From Clostridia bacterium (lineage in GTDB: Bacteria; Bacillota; Clostridia; Oscillospirales; CAG-272): DNA of 35,001 bases. The notes beneath the pieces are model-generated. The model searched no databases. It was given only the letters and a program-made list of their open reading frames with translations, and was not told where the DNA came from. The stretch covers positions 1 to 35,001 of the forward strand of contig JAGATA010000038.1 in the NCBI GenBank assembly GCA_017621475.1. The letters run 5' to 3'. A program made the translations under genes and the position numbers. Positions 1-6,432 of this stretch are shown here, piece by piece (within the stretch, counting starts at the first letter, position 1; every line of letters starts with the position of its first letter).

Positions 1-192
1 TCAGGTGCTTTGCAAAGAATGAGCTAAGCTCAGTTGGTTAGTTTGCGAGTAAAAACAACCTGAACGGTTGTTTTTACGATGCAAAAGCTTAGCGGTCGGA
101 TTTTTCGAGCGAGCTTTAGCGAGAGAAGAATAAATCCGCTAGCTGCAAGCGTGTCGCCCTCGATGTGTTCGCAGAGAATAGAGGAGTCTGAA
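1..192. repeat. Structured intergenic repeat, copy 1
   Basis: Two blocks match a second copy at 1741-1868. Positions 4-36 match 1741-1773 at all but two bases, and 150-192 resemble 1827-1868 with both ends conserved. Between the blocks is a perfect 12-bp hairpin (49-60 with 66-77) and a second imperfect palindrome around 87-147 (AGCTTAGCGG with CCGCTAGCT). I see no credible gene in 1-303; the short reading frames here follow the repeat, and 193-303 hold nothing I recognise. The fold and intergenic position suggest a dispersed non-coding repeat, which is inference. Confidence 0.6.
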
Positions 193-303
193 CGTTGCCG
201 GGGTCGTTGGACGCGCCATCCTCATAGCTATTGCAACATATGCAAAATATTTGACCTTTTTTATTAGCAACAATGATTTTCCAGTTTTAATATTGATGTT
301 TGA

Positions 304-809
304 TTATAAATTTTTCTTCATAGAGCTCATAAAAATCTTTTTTGATAAGATACAAGTATAAGTTGTAATTGGAAGACCGTTCTTATTCCACGAATTCTGT
401 ATTACTGAGTGCTCTTTAAATCCGATTTTTTCAATAACTCGTCTTGATTTTTTATTACCTTCATCATATCCGCACAAAACATATGCAAATCCTATTTGAA
501 AAAGGTAATGAAGTACTTCAATTGTTGCTTCCTTAATATATTCATTCCCCGAATAATTAGGATGCAAATTAAATGAAAGTTCAATAGAATTATTTTTTTC
601 ATCCACACGGTCAGCAACAAAATTTCCATCGGCTTTATACTATTTTTCAAATATAGGATCCAATCAAATACATTTTCTTCATCCGCATAATTTTCAAATC
701 CATCAATTTCAGCAATGGCCAAATGAACGAGCTGTGAATTGCACAAATGATGTTGCGCTTTGCGCAAAAGAAGACCTGCTTTTTTCTGTTCGCTCCGAAG
801 GATCGGCAT
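304..809 (-). pseudogene. Decayed GNAT N-acetyltransferase
   Basis: The C-terminal half of a GNAT acetyltransferase is clear in 304-606: an acetyl-CoA-site region (NLHPNYSGNEYIKEA), then GYDEGNKKSRRVIEKIGF, the usual 'neighbour residue' helix and beta strand of RimJ/RimL-like enzymes. No start codon with a ribosome binding site precedes it. Reading upstream in the same frame gives ADGNFVADRVDEKNN, which fits the family, but a TAG stop occurs near 640. The preceding family-like residues (ADEENVFDWILYLKNS) are in another frame, up to an ATG at 809. A frameshift near 620-640 therefore splits the gene. The N-terminal 50 residues do not look like a good GNAT start and may be unrelated DNA. A nonfunctional remnant is the best reading. 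Confidence 0.7.
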
Positions 810-908
810 TTACTCCCCAAAGGCATATGGTATCACGCGACAGCATACCGGCTTTTTTTATCTTTCTAAAGTGTTCCCTTAAATCGGGAATGTTTCTGGA
901 ACTTACAT

Positions 909-937
909 TTGAATTATAGTGAAAAATTTGTTATAAT
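909..937 (+). promoter_or_regulatory. Sigma-A promoter of the LysM-CAP gene
   Basis: TTGAAT (909-914) and TATAAT (932-937) are separated by 17 bp, with a TG one base before the -10 (extended -10). The start codon follows about 70 bp downstream. Confidence 0.75.
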
Positions 938-1010
938 ATATGTGAAAGATGACATATGATTCGAAGTTGATAATGTTATGTTTTCAAATTAATATGTGGA
1001 GGTGCAACAG

Positions 1011-1619
1011 ATGAAAAAGCTGTTTGTTTTTGTGCTGAGTGCTTTAATGAGCGTCAGTGTGTTTGTGATAAGCATATCGGCGGCTACTACTCACACGGTA
1101 GTATCGGGCGATTCTATGTGGAAAATCGCCGTAAAATATCAAGTGGGGTTAAGTGAGATCAAGGCGGCCAATCCGCAGATATCTAATCCTAACTTGATCT
1201 ATCCGGGTCAAGTTTTAACGATACCTACAACCGACTCCTCGGTTTTAAGCTATGAAAAAGAGGTCGTCAGACTCGTGAATGAGATCAGAGTTCAGAACGG
1301 ATTGAAGGAGCTTACATATAACTGGGAATTAAGCCGCGTTGCGCGCTATAAGTCACAGGATATGAAAGATAACAGATATTTTTCTCACACAAGCCCCGTA
1401 TACGGGACGCCTTTTCAGATGATGAAGAATTTTGGTATCACATACAGAAGCGCGGGGGAAAATATAGCGCGAGGACAGAGAAGCCCGCAGGCTGTTGTGA
1501 ATGCGTGGATGAATTCCTCGGGTCACCGTGCAAATATTTTGAGCACTTCATTTACGCAGATCGGCGTGGGTTATGTTGCTGACGGAAATTATTGGACGCA
1601 GATGTTTATTGGTAAATAA
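1011..1619 (+). CDS. Secreted LysM and CAP (SCP/YkwD-like) domain protein
   Basis: A 202-residue exported protein. Residues 1-25 are a signal peptide (MKKLFVFVLSALM core, likely cleavage after SIS-A-A). A single LysM peptidoglycan-binding domain follows (about 28-71: HTVVSGDSMWKIA, NPNLIYPGQVLTIP). A CAP domain fills about 80-202, with the family features YFSHTSP, GENIA and SSGHRANIL. The architecture matches SafA/YkwD-like wall proteins of Firmicutes; the biochemical role of bacterial CAP domains is poorly defined. I chose the ATG at 1011 because GGAGGTG (998-1004) lies six bases upstream; a GTG at 996 would contain that site. The gene is monocistronic, with its own promoter and terminator. 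Confidence 0.9.
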   Translation: MKKLFVFVLSALMSVSVFVISISAATTHTVVSGDSMWKIAVKYQVGLSEIKAANPQISNPNLIYPGQVLTIPTTDSSVLSYEKEVVRLVNEIRVQNGLKELTYNWELSRVARYKSQDMKDNRYFSHTSPVYGTPFQMMKNFGITYRSAGENIARGQRSPQAVVNAWMNSSGHRANILSTSFTQIGVGYVADGNYWTQMFIGK

Positions 1620-1660
1620 GAATAGACAGGGTTACCTTTTTGTCTTACGAGCCCAAAAAG

Positions 1661-1691
1661 AAAACGAGAGGTTTTTGTGAACTCTCGTTTT
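1661..1691 (+). terminator. Rho-independent terminator after the LysM-CAP gene
   Basis: The 10-bp perfect stem AAAACGAGAG/CTCTCGTTTT (1661-1670 with 1682-1691) is followed by a T-rich run. The same 5' arm sequence recurs at 3791-3805. Confidence 0.85.
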
Positions 1692-1740
1692 TCTTTTTGC
1701 TCTCGATTTGGATTCATCAATCCCCACGATCAACAATCAC

Positions 1741-1868
1741 GGTGCTTTGCAAAGACGGAGCTAAGCTCAGTTGTACCTCATCCACCGCAGCCGTCCCCCT
1801 TCCCCAAAGGAGAAGGCAAGGGCAAACGTGTTCTCCTCGCTATGTTCGTACACATTGGGGAGTCTGAA
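1741..1868. repeat. Structured intergenic repeat, copy 2
   Basis: Same orientation as copy 1. The first 33 bases are nearly identical to 4-36 and contain the small palindrome GAGCTAAGCTC; 1827-1868 resemble 150-192. The middle differs: here it is CCCCCTTCCCCAAAGGAGAAGG, an imperfect hairpin of a kind frequent between genes in gut Clostridia (from memory, unverified). The short reading frames across it are not credible genes. Confidence 0.6.
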
Positions 1869-1871
1869 ATG

Positions 1872-1889
1872 ACCTGTGATGTCACAGGT
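1872..1889. other. 18-bp palindrome downstream of an XRE gene
   Basis: ACCTGTGA-TG-TCACAGGT has perfect 8-bp arms and a 2-base centre. It lies 21 bp past the stop of the 1910-2962 gene and has no T run, so it is not a clear terminator. It may be a protein binding site or the edge of the adjoining repeat. Confidence 0.5.
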
Positions 1890-1909
1890 GTAACTTATTG
1901 TCGATTGAT

Positions 1910-2962
1910 TTAAGTATATATCTCAATTTTTTTGTGTTGAACAATAAAATTTTCAAGTGTCTCCGTGAGGGAAGTCGCAGTTAGTTTTGGAATTCTTTCT
2001 TTTTCGATAGAAAAGCCCTGTAACAGACCTTTTTCACACACAAGGGAATCTTTTGCTGCATCAATTTCTTTTGCAAGCGCAAGACTTTTATGAAGAAGTG
2101 TTTGTGCTTTTTCCTTTTCTCCGTTTTCGTGATAAAAACAGCCGAGACGCATCATTACATAAGCCATATTAACTGCATTTTTTCCATATCCACCATTTTC
2201 GTAGAGTGTATCGTTGATTTTCAAAATGGTTTCCAATGCATAAATTCTTTCATTAAGTGTATAAATCGGGTTATATACATAGTCACCAAAGATTACATTG
2301 GTCATTAAATATGACATTTCTGCAATAGCTGTTTGGCTTGAAGTATGTCTTTTCATATCAGTGTGCAAAAAACACGCCATATAATCGCGAGTGTTTTGCA
2401 TTAACGGCATTTCACTTTGAATTTTCTCCGCATCGGAAAGGGTAATTCCGCTATTCTCAATAGAACTGAGCTTTTGGTAATAGTCAACCATAATTTTTTT
2501 GGCCCATATACGGATGCTGTCAACAGTACAGTGCGAGTTGATGCGTTCATAAATTGAGATGGCATCATTTTTCATCGCAAGGGGGTAATCAGGGTCAGAT
2601 GCACACCAACCGATAACATTTAGATAACGTACGAGTAAACGATACTCTGATGGATATCGAGAAACTGCTTCTTTCATTACATCCAAAAGTGCGAGTTGCT
2701 TGTTTTTATGCCAAAGATCGTAATATTTTGCTTCATATTCTTTGATTTCTTTCTCGTATTCATCTTTATCCGAGAGAAAGAGGTAATCAATTGAAACATC
2801 AAAGTATGCGGCAATTGTAGGAAGCATATAGATGTCGGGAAAGGTTCGCTCACATTCCCATTGAGAAATTGCCCGTGCTGTGATTCCCAGATATTCGGCA
2901 AGTTGTTCTTGTGTAATATCTTTTTCGCGACGCAAATGTTTGATGGTAGATCCAATAGACAT
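1910..2962 (-). CDS. XRE-family HTH regulator with helical C-terminal domain
   Basis: A 350-residue protein. Residues 1-60 are a Cro/C1-type helix-turn-helix (IGSTIKHLRREKDITQEQLAEYLGITARAISQWE, then PDIYMLPTIAAYFDVSIDYL). The remaining 280 residues have no catalytic motif and look alpha-helical, with late TPR-like segments (MRLGCFYHENGEKEKAQTLLHKSLALAKE). In Firmicutes such XRE-TPR proteins often sense peptides or control accessory genes; the target here is unknown. The start at 2962 follows GGGAGGAC on the minus strand; a longer reading from 2989 would overlap both that site and the operator-like palindrome. The gene has its own promoter and no co-directional partner. Confidence 0.85.
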   Translation of the reverse strand: MSIGSTIKHLRREKDITQEQLAEYLGITARAISQWECERTFPDIYMLPTIAAYFDVSIDYLFLSDKDEYEKEIKEYEAKYYDLWHKNKQLALLDVMKEAVSRYPSEYRLLVRYLNVIGWCASDPDYPLAMKNDAISIYERINSHCTVDSIRIWAKKIMVDYYQKLSSIENSGITLSDAEKIQSEMPLMQNTRDYMACFLHTDMKRHTSSQTAIAEMSYLMTNVIFGDYVYNPIYTLNERIYALETILKINDTLYENGGYGKNAVNMAYVMMRLGCFYHENGEKEKAQTLLHKSLALAKEIDAAKDSLVCEKGLLQGFSIEKERIPKLTATSLTETLENFIVQHKKIEIYT

Positions 2963-2986
2963 ATATTTGTCCTCCCAAAATATATT

Positions 2987-3000
2987 CAAAAGCGCTTTTG
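2987..3000. promoter_or_regulatory. Palindromic operator candidate CAAAAGCGCTTTTG
   Basis: A perfect 14-bp palindrome lies between the -10 box and the ribosome binding site of the minus-strand XRE gene. Placement at the transcription start fits autorepression by the encoded HTH protein. The role is inference. Confidence 0.55.
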
Positions 3001-3007
3001 TAATTCT

Positions 3008-3035
3008 ATTATAGCAAATTAGAAAAATAATTCAA
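3008..3035 (-). promoter_or_regulatory. Sigma-A promoter of the 350-aa XRE gene
   Basis: On the minus strand, TTGAAT (3035-3030) and TATAAT (3013-3008) are 16 bp apart with an extended -10 TGC. Confidence 0.75.
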
Positions 3036-3290
3036 CGAAACATTTGTAGAGAAAAAGTATAGTTATACTATGATTTGTGAAGCAAAGTGAGATGTTGAAT
3101 GTTAGAAGATTAGAAAAACTATAGGTCAAAATCGCTGTGTGAACTCATAGAAAGATGGATTCGAAAGGGGCATTGGTTCGAGAGGGGAATTGGGAGCCAT
3201 AATGGGGCGACAATTTTGCACCCTAACACAAAAGTCCTTGTTTTGCAAGGGCTTTTCGTGTTTATTGGAGCAAAAGCAATGTAATGTTGC
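3036..3290. other. Intergenic stretch between two XRE genes
   Basis: No gene is recognised. An imperfect terminator-like hairpin sits at 3226-3261: ACACAAAAGTCCTTG pairs with CAAGGGCTTTTCGTGT except for one bulge and one G-T pair. Nothing upstream on either strand is an intact gene that would need it, so the hairpin may be the leftover end of a lost gene. Confidence 0.4.
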
Positions 3291-3319
3291 TTGATTTCTA
3301 TGCAATTTATGCTTATACT
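3291..3319 (+). promoter_or_regulatory. Sigma-A promoter of the small XRE gene
   Basis: TTGATT (3291-3296) and TATACT (3314-3319) are 17 bp apart. Confidence 0.7.
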
Positions 3320-3325
3320 ATTAAC

Positions 3326-3350
3326 AAACATAAAATTAATAAACATAAAA
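3326..3350. repeat. Direct repeat AAACATAAAA at a transcription start
   Basis: AAACATAAAA occurs at 3326-3335 and 3341-3350, a 15-bp period, between the -10 box and the ribosome binding site of the small XRE gene. It could be a regulator half-site pair, or chance in AT-rich DNA. Confidence 0.35.
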
Positions 3351-3363
3351 GGAGACAATTTTT

Positions 3364-3756
3364 ATGATAGAAAAAAATATTAAAAAATTTAGGGAGCAAA
3401 AAAATATTAGTCAATCTGAACTTGCTGAAAATTTAAATGTCACAAGGCAGGCTGTCTCAAATTGGGAAACGGGTAAGACACAACCGGACATAGATACTCT
3501 TCATAAAATTGCCGATATGCTTGAAATTAGCATTGATGAATTGATTTACGGCAATAAAAGAACGAATAATGTGGTACATAATCATATTCACAATACAAAT
3601 GTTACCGAAAATGTGGGCAGAGGCGTTGGCTTTGGTGCTGTTTTAGCTATGATAATATCTTATGTAAGGTGGCAATCTATAGGTTGGGCAGTTCTTCATG
3701 GCATTTTTAATTGGGGATATATTATATATTATATTATTAAATATGGATGGTCATAA
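3364..3756 (+). CDS. Small XRE HTH protein with membrane-associated C-terminus
   Basis: A 130-residue protein. Residues 1-62 form a Cro/C1-type HTH (IKKFREQKNISQSELAENLNVTRQAVSNWE, then QPDIDTLHKIADMLEISIDELIYG). A short His/Asn-rich linker (VVHNHIHNTNVTENV) follows. Residues 85-130 are hydrophobic and aromatic (GFGAVLAMIISYVRW, then IGWAVLHGIFNWGYIIYYIIKYGW), consistent with one or two membrane segments. HTH proteins with such tails are common in Clostridia and Lactobacillales, but their targets are mostly unknown. GGAGAC precedes the ATG. The gene is monocistronic and very AT-rich compared with the core genes further right, which suggests acquired DNA. Confidence 0.85.
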   Translation: MIEKNIKKFREQKNISQSELAENLNVTRQAVSNWETGKTQPDIDTLHKIADMLEISIDELIYGNKRTNNVVHNHIHNTNVTENVGRGVGFGAVLAMIISYVRWQSIGWAVLHGIFNWGYIIYYIIKYGWS

Positions 3757-3782
3757 TACAGTAAATGTTAAAAATTGTTGTG

Positions 3783-4097
3783 TTAACTAAAAAACGAGAG
3801 GTTTTGCCTTTGATATTCGGGAGCAACGCAAAGCGGCCCGAAGGAAAGTATCTCCTTGCGCTTGCCGTTTTCATCCTCAATCCACGCCTTGGTGTACATG
3901 ATGTTGCCGATGATCTCGCCGTCCTTCTCAAGCACGAATGCCAGCTCGGGGATAAAATCGGGATGATTACGCATCATATGAACGAAATAGTGTTCGTCTG
4001 CGCCCGGTTTATAGATGTTCCAAAACGCCTCGCGTGTGAGTTCTTCTACTGCTCTGTAGTCTTTTTCTGTTTCTAAACGTATCGTCATATTTTTCAT
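3783..4097 (-). pseudogene. Truncated GNAT acetyltransferase (YhbS-like)
   Basis: The 104 residues start like a complete COG3153-type GNAT: MTIRLETEKDYRAVEELTREAF, then GADEHYFVHMMR, LAFVLEKDGEIIGNIMYTKAW and SFGPLCVAPEYQRQ. They stop inside the acetyl-CoA-binding motif (normally R/Q-x-x-G-x-G/A), and the last six residues, NLSFFS, are encoded by an AACCTCTCGTTTTTT arm that matches half of the terminator seen at 1661-1691. About 80 C-terminal residues of the fold are missing. A deletion from the cofactor motif into the gene's own terminator explains this. Start at 4097 chosen for the GAAAGGA eight bases upstream; the promoter is intact at 4251-4279. The product is unlikely to be active. Confidence 0.75.
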
Positions 4098-4130
4098 TTT
4101 TAATCCTTTCATAATTTTGACGCTCAAAGT

Positions 4131-4169
4131 ACGAGAGGATTGCCGAGAATGTATTTGCAAACCTCTCGT
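4131..4169 (-). other. Leader hairpin of the truncated GNAT transcript
   Basis: ACGAGAGG (4131-4138) pairs with CCTCTCGT (4162-4169) around a 23-base loop. It lies in the about 145-base leader between the minus promoter and the start codon. It uses the same ACGAGAGG word as the terminator arms at 1661 and 3791, so it could be a terminator remnant or an attenuator; it lacks a T run. Confidence 0.4.
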
Positions 4170-4250
4170 TTACAGTACAATCTCCAAAAAGTTGGTGTTT
4201 TTCAAACAGCACACTCCGATAAAAATATTCAAACCGAGGCTTGTAGATAC

Positions 4251-4279
4251 ATTATACCACAAAAATGTGAAAATTTCAA
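4251..4279 (-). promoter_or_regulatory. Sigma-A promoter of the truncated GNAT gene
   Basis: On the minus strand, TTGAAA (4279-4274) and TATAAT (4256-4251) are 17 bp apart with an extended -10 TGG. It is a mirror image of the promoter at 4309-4337. Confidence 0.75.
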
Positions 4280-4308
4280 TACGGATCTCGCGTGTTCACA
4301 TAATGCGG

Positions 4309-4337
4309 TTGAAAGAGGACGAGTTTTGTGGTATAAT
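4309..4337 (+). promoter_or_regulatory. Sigma-A promoter of the alcohol dehydrogenase gene
   Basis: TTGAAA (4309-4314) and TATAAT (4332-4337) are 17 bp apart with an extended -10 TGG. The start codon is about 28 bp downstream. Confidence 0.8.
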
Positions 4338-4365
4338 TAGGTAATAAACAATTACGGAGAGAATT

Positions 4366-5400
4366 ATGCTAACCTACACATACATATCAAAAGGAAAATT
4401 CGGCTTGGTTGAGAAACCAAAGCCAACGATACAGCACGAGAGGGATGCTATCGTTAAGGTCACGCTTGCGAGCATCTGCTCGAGCGATTTGCACATAAAG
4501 CACGGCAGCGTGCCGAGAGCGGTGGAGGGAATTACGGTCGGTCACGAGATGGTCGGCATCGTGGAAGAGGTCGGCTCTGCGGTTACGAACGTAAAGCCCG
4601 GCGACAGAGTTACGGTTAACGTGGAAACCTTCTGCGGCGAGTGCTTCTTCTGCGAGAAGGGCTTCGTCAACAACTGCACCGACAAAAACGGCGGTTGGGC
4701 TCTCGGTTGCCGCATCGATGGCGGTCAGGCAGAGTACGTTCGCGTGCCGTTTGCGGATCAAGGCTTAAACAAGATTCCCGATACTGTGACCGACAGACAA
4801 GCCCTGCTTGTGGGGGACGTACTCGCCACAGGCTATTGGGCGGCGAAGATCTCCGAGATAACCGAGGACGATACCGTTCTCATCATCGGAGCAGGCCCCA
4901 CAGGAATCTGCACGCTACTTTGCGTGATGCTGAAGAATCCCAAGCGCATTATTGTGTGCGAGAAGGATGATAACCGTATCAAGTTTGTGAACGAGCACTA
5001 TCCCGATGTGCTGACTGTTACGCCTGAAGAGTGCCTTGATTTTGTTTATGAGAACAGCGATCACGGCGGTGCGGACGTGGTGCTTGAAGTAGCCGGAGCA
5101 GAGAACACCTTTGAGCTTGCATGGCAGTGCGCTCGCCCGAATGCGATCGTCACGGTGGTGGCGCTTTACGACAAGGCGCAGACCTTGCCTCTGCCCGACA
5201 TGTACGGCAAGAATCTGACCTTTAAGACCGGTGGCGTTGACGGTTGTGATTGTGAGGAAACGCTGAAGCTAATTGCCGAGGGCAAGCTCGATACCGAGCC
5301 GCTGATTACGCATACCTATCCGCTTGCGAAGATCGACGAGGCGTATGAGCTTTTTGAAAATAAGCGCGATGGAGTTATTAAGGTCGCGGTGGAGTGTTGA
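4366..5400 (+). CDS. Zinc-dependent medium-chain alcohol dehydrogenase
   Basis: A 344-residue cytoplasmic MDR-family dehydrogenase, normal length. Catalytic zinc ligands are C38 and the GHE at H60-E61, with D151 in GDVLATGYWAA a likely further ligand. The structural-zinc loop is intact: C90, C93, C96 and C104 (CGECFFC, then NNC). The Rossmann motif G175-A-G-P-T-G180 binds NAD(P)H, and the acid at CEKDD after the second strand could favour NAD. The family oxidises secondary alcohols, polyols or butanediol-like substrates; the substrate cannot be told from the sequence. GGAGAG precedes the ATG. It is monocistronic, with its own promoter and terminator, and GC-richer than its left neighbours. 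Confidence 0.93.
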   Translation: MLTYTYISKGKFGLVEKPKPTIQHERDAIVKVTLASICSSDLHIKHGSVPRAVEGITVGHEMVGIVEEVGSAVTNVKPGDRVTVNVETFCGECFFCEKGFVNNCTDKNGGWALGCRIDGGQAEYVRVPFADQGLNKIPDTVTDRQALLVGDVLATGYWAAKISEITEDDTVLIIGAGPTGICTLLCVMLKNPKRIIVCEKDDNRIKFVNEHYPDVLTVTPEECLDFVYENSDHGGADVVLEVAGAENTFELAWQCARPNAIVTVVALYDKAQTLPLPDMYGKNLTFKTGGVDGCDCEETLKLIAEGKLDTEPLITHTYPLAKIDEAYELFENKRDGVIKVAVEC

Positions 5401-5410
5401 GAATAAATTG

Positions 5411-5441
5411 AAAGGTAGGGTTTGGGCTAAATCCTACCTTT
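5411..5441 (+). terminator. Terminator after the alcohol dehydrogenase gene
   Basis: AAAGGTAGG (5411-5419) pairs with CCTACCTTT (5433-5441), followed by a short T-containing tail. Confidence 0.7.
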
Positions 5442-5461
5442 TACATTTGATACACCAAAAA

Positions 5462-5489
5462 TGTAGCATTAAACAAATATAATACTACA
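5462..5489. promoter_or_regulatory. Inverted repeat upstream of the cassette promoter
   Basis: TGTAGCATTA (5462-5471) and TAATACTACA (5480-5489) are inverted with one mismatch and an 8-bp centre, ending six bases before the -35 box. The position suits a regulator site, possibly for the HTH protein encoded next. Confidence 0.45.
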
Positions 5490-5495
5490 AATGTA

Positions 5496-5524
5496 TTGAC
5501 AAATAAGCTTTGATGTGATATACT
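5496..5524 (+). promoter_or_regulatory. Strong sigma-A promoter of the three-gene cassette
   Basis: Perfect TTGACA (5496-5501), 17-bp spacer, TATACT (5519-5524). No other promoter is apparent before 7341, so the three genes are probably one transcript. Confidence 0.8.
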
Positions 5525-5548
5525 ACTATCGAAAAGGCGGTGATGGTA

Positions 5549-5995
5549 ATGAAAACGTATAGCGTCAAAGAAATCGCGGATATGTTAAACACAAATCCAG
5601 AAACAGTACGTAGATGGATTCGCGATAAAAAACTTGAAGCAACAATCGAATCAAAAAAAGGTGGGCACATTGTATATGAGTCTGCCTTGCAAGCTTTTCT
5701 TAAGTCATCACCCAAGTATGCATCTATAGCATCGACAGCGGTTTTTTCAACCATGATGGTTGGAGGATTAATCGCTCAAAAGATAATAGATGTAGAACAA
5801 TTGAAGAAGGCTCGGATATCAGATGCCGATATTATTAAGTTTTTGCAATCCGAAATAGACGCTCGGACAGCTTCTATTGAAAGCAAACGAGAAAATATCA
5901 AGCAACTTGATATTCAAATAAAAGCGGATCAAATACAGATTGAAGCATTTCAAAAAATGATAGATGCTTTGAATTCTTCTAAGGAGGACACATAA
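5549..5995 (+). CDS. MerR/excisionase-like HTH protein with hydrophobic segment and coiled coil
   Basis: A 148-residue protein. Residues 4-50 are a MerR/excisionase-type winged HTH (YSVKEIADMLNTNPETVRRWIRDKKLEA, then GGHIVYESALQAFL). Residues 57-80 are mostly hydrophobic (YASIASTAVFSTMMVGGLIAQK) and could associate with a membrane. Residues 85-145 are charged, heptad-like coiled coil (SEIDARTASIESKRENIKQL). I chose the ATG at 5549 because AAGGCGG lies eight bases upstream; GTG 5540 and ATG 5543 overlap that site. The stop is two bases before the next start, inside a shared AAGGAGGACACATAA, so expression of the first two genes is coupled. I do not recognise a characterised relative; a membrane-tethered regulator of its own operon is inference. 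Confidence 0.75.
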   Translation: MKTYSVKEIADMLNTNPETVRRWIRDKKLEATIESKKGGHIVYESALQAFLKSSPKYASIASTAVFSTMMVGGLIAQKIIDVEQLKKARISDADIIKFLQSEIDARTASIESKRENIKQLDIQIKADQIQIEAFQKMIDALNSSKEDT

Positions 5996-5997
5996 CA

Positions 5998-6420
5998 ATG
6001 AACGAAACCGAAATCATTATAGCAGAACCCCAAGAAGCAAAGGTCCAGAGATGGTTAAAGAAGCACAAAAAAGAAATAATCGCTGCTGGCATTAGCATTA
6101 TTGCTATCACTGGACTTATTATTTGTGTAAAAAACAAAGATGCGGTTTTGGAATTTCTGAAGAGATTTGAAGCAGACGCAAAGTGCGCTCCTTCGGGAAT
6201 AAATTCTTTGACAGTTGAGAATGTTATTGCAGGGAGCACCGAAAATGTTCGTATGTATACCGCTCCTACAAGTCCTTATAATGTTGAGCAGCATATTAGA
6301 AATTTGCCTGAAGGTCGGCATCACTCTGCAGAAAAAGCAGCACAAGCAATCATCTTAGGCATTGATTTACTGCCAAATCAAACAATTGTTAATTCATATA
6401 CAAAAGGCTTAGCTGCATAA
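5998..6420 (+). CDS. Small single-pass membrane protein, unknown function
   Basis: A 140-residue protein. Residues 1-26 are acidic then lysine-rich (VQRWLKKHKKE), residues 27-44 form one transmembrane helix (IIAAGISIIAITGLIICV), and about 95 residues follow. The positive residues before the helix predict a cytoplasmic N-terminus and an external C-terminus. The C-terminal part contains HIRNLPEGRHHSAEKAAQA, then GIDLLPNQTIVNSY, which I recall as a recurring pattern in uncharacterised accessory proteins of Firmicutes, but I cannot assign a function. An AAGGAGG sits inside the end of the preceding gene, and 12 bases separate this gene from the next. Confidence 0.75.
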   Translation: MNETEIIIAEPQEAKVQRWLKKHKKEIIAAGISIIAITGLIICVKNKDAVLEFLKRFEADAKCAPSGINSLTVENVIAGSTENVRMYTAPTSPYNVEQHIRNLPEGRHHSAEKAAQAIILGIDLLPNQTIVNSYTKGLAA

Positions 6421-6432
6421 AGGAGGAAGGGC

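Noticed and set aside
1..1868. CRISPR array or insertion sequence ends
   Set aside because: Only two copies 1.7 kb apart, no regular spacers, no cas genes and no transposase.
1640..1913. Short plus-strand frames after the LysM-CAP gene
   Set aside because: They run through a terminator hairpin and the dispersed repeat, without ribosome binding sites.
4009..4212. A 67-codon minus-strand frame in the leader of the truncated GNAT
   Set aside because: It overlaps the GNAT start in another frame. A leader peptide cannot be excluded, but no ribosome binding site or conservation supports it.
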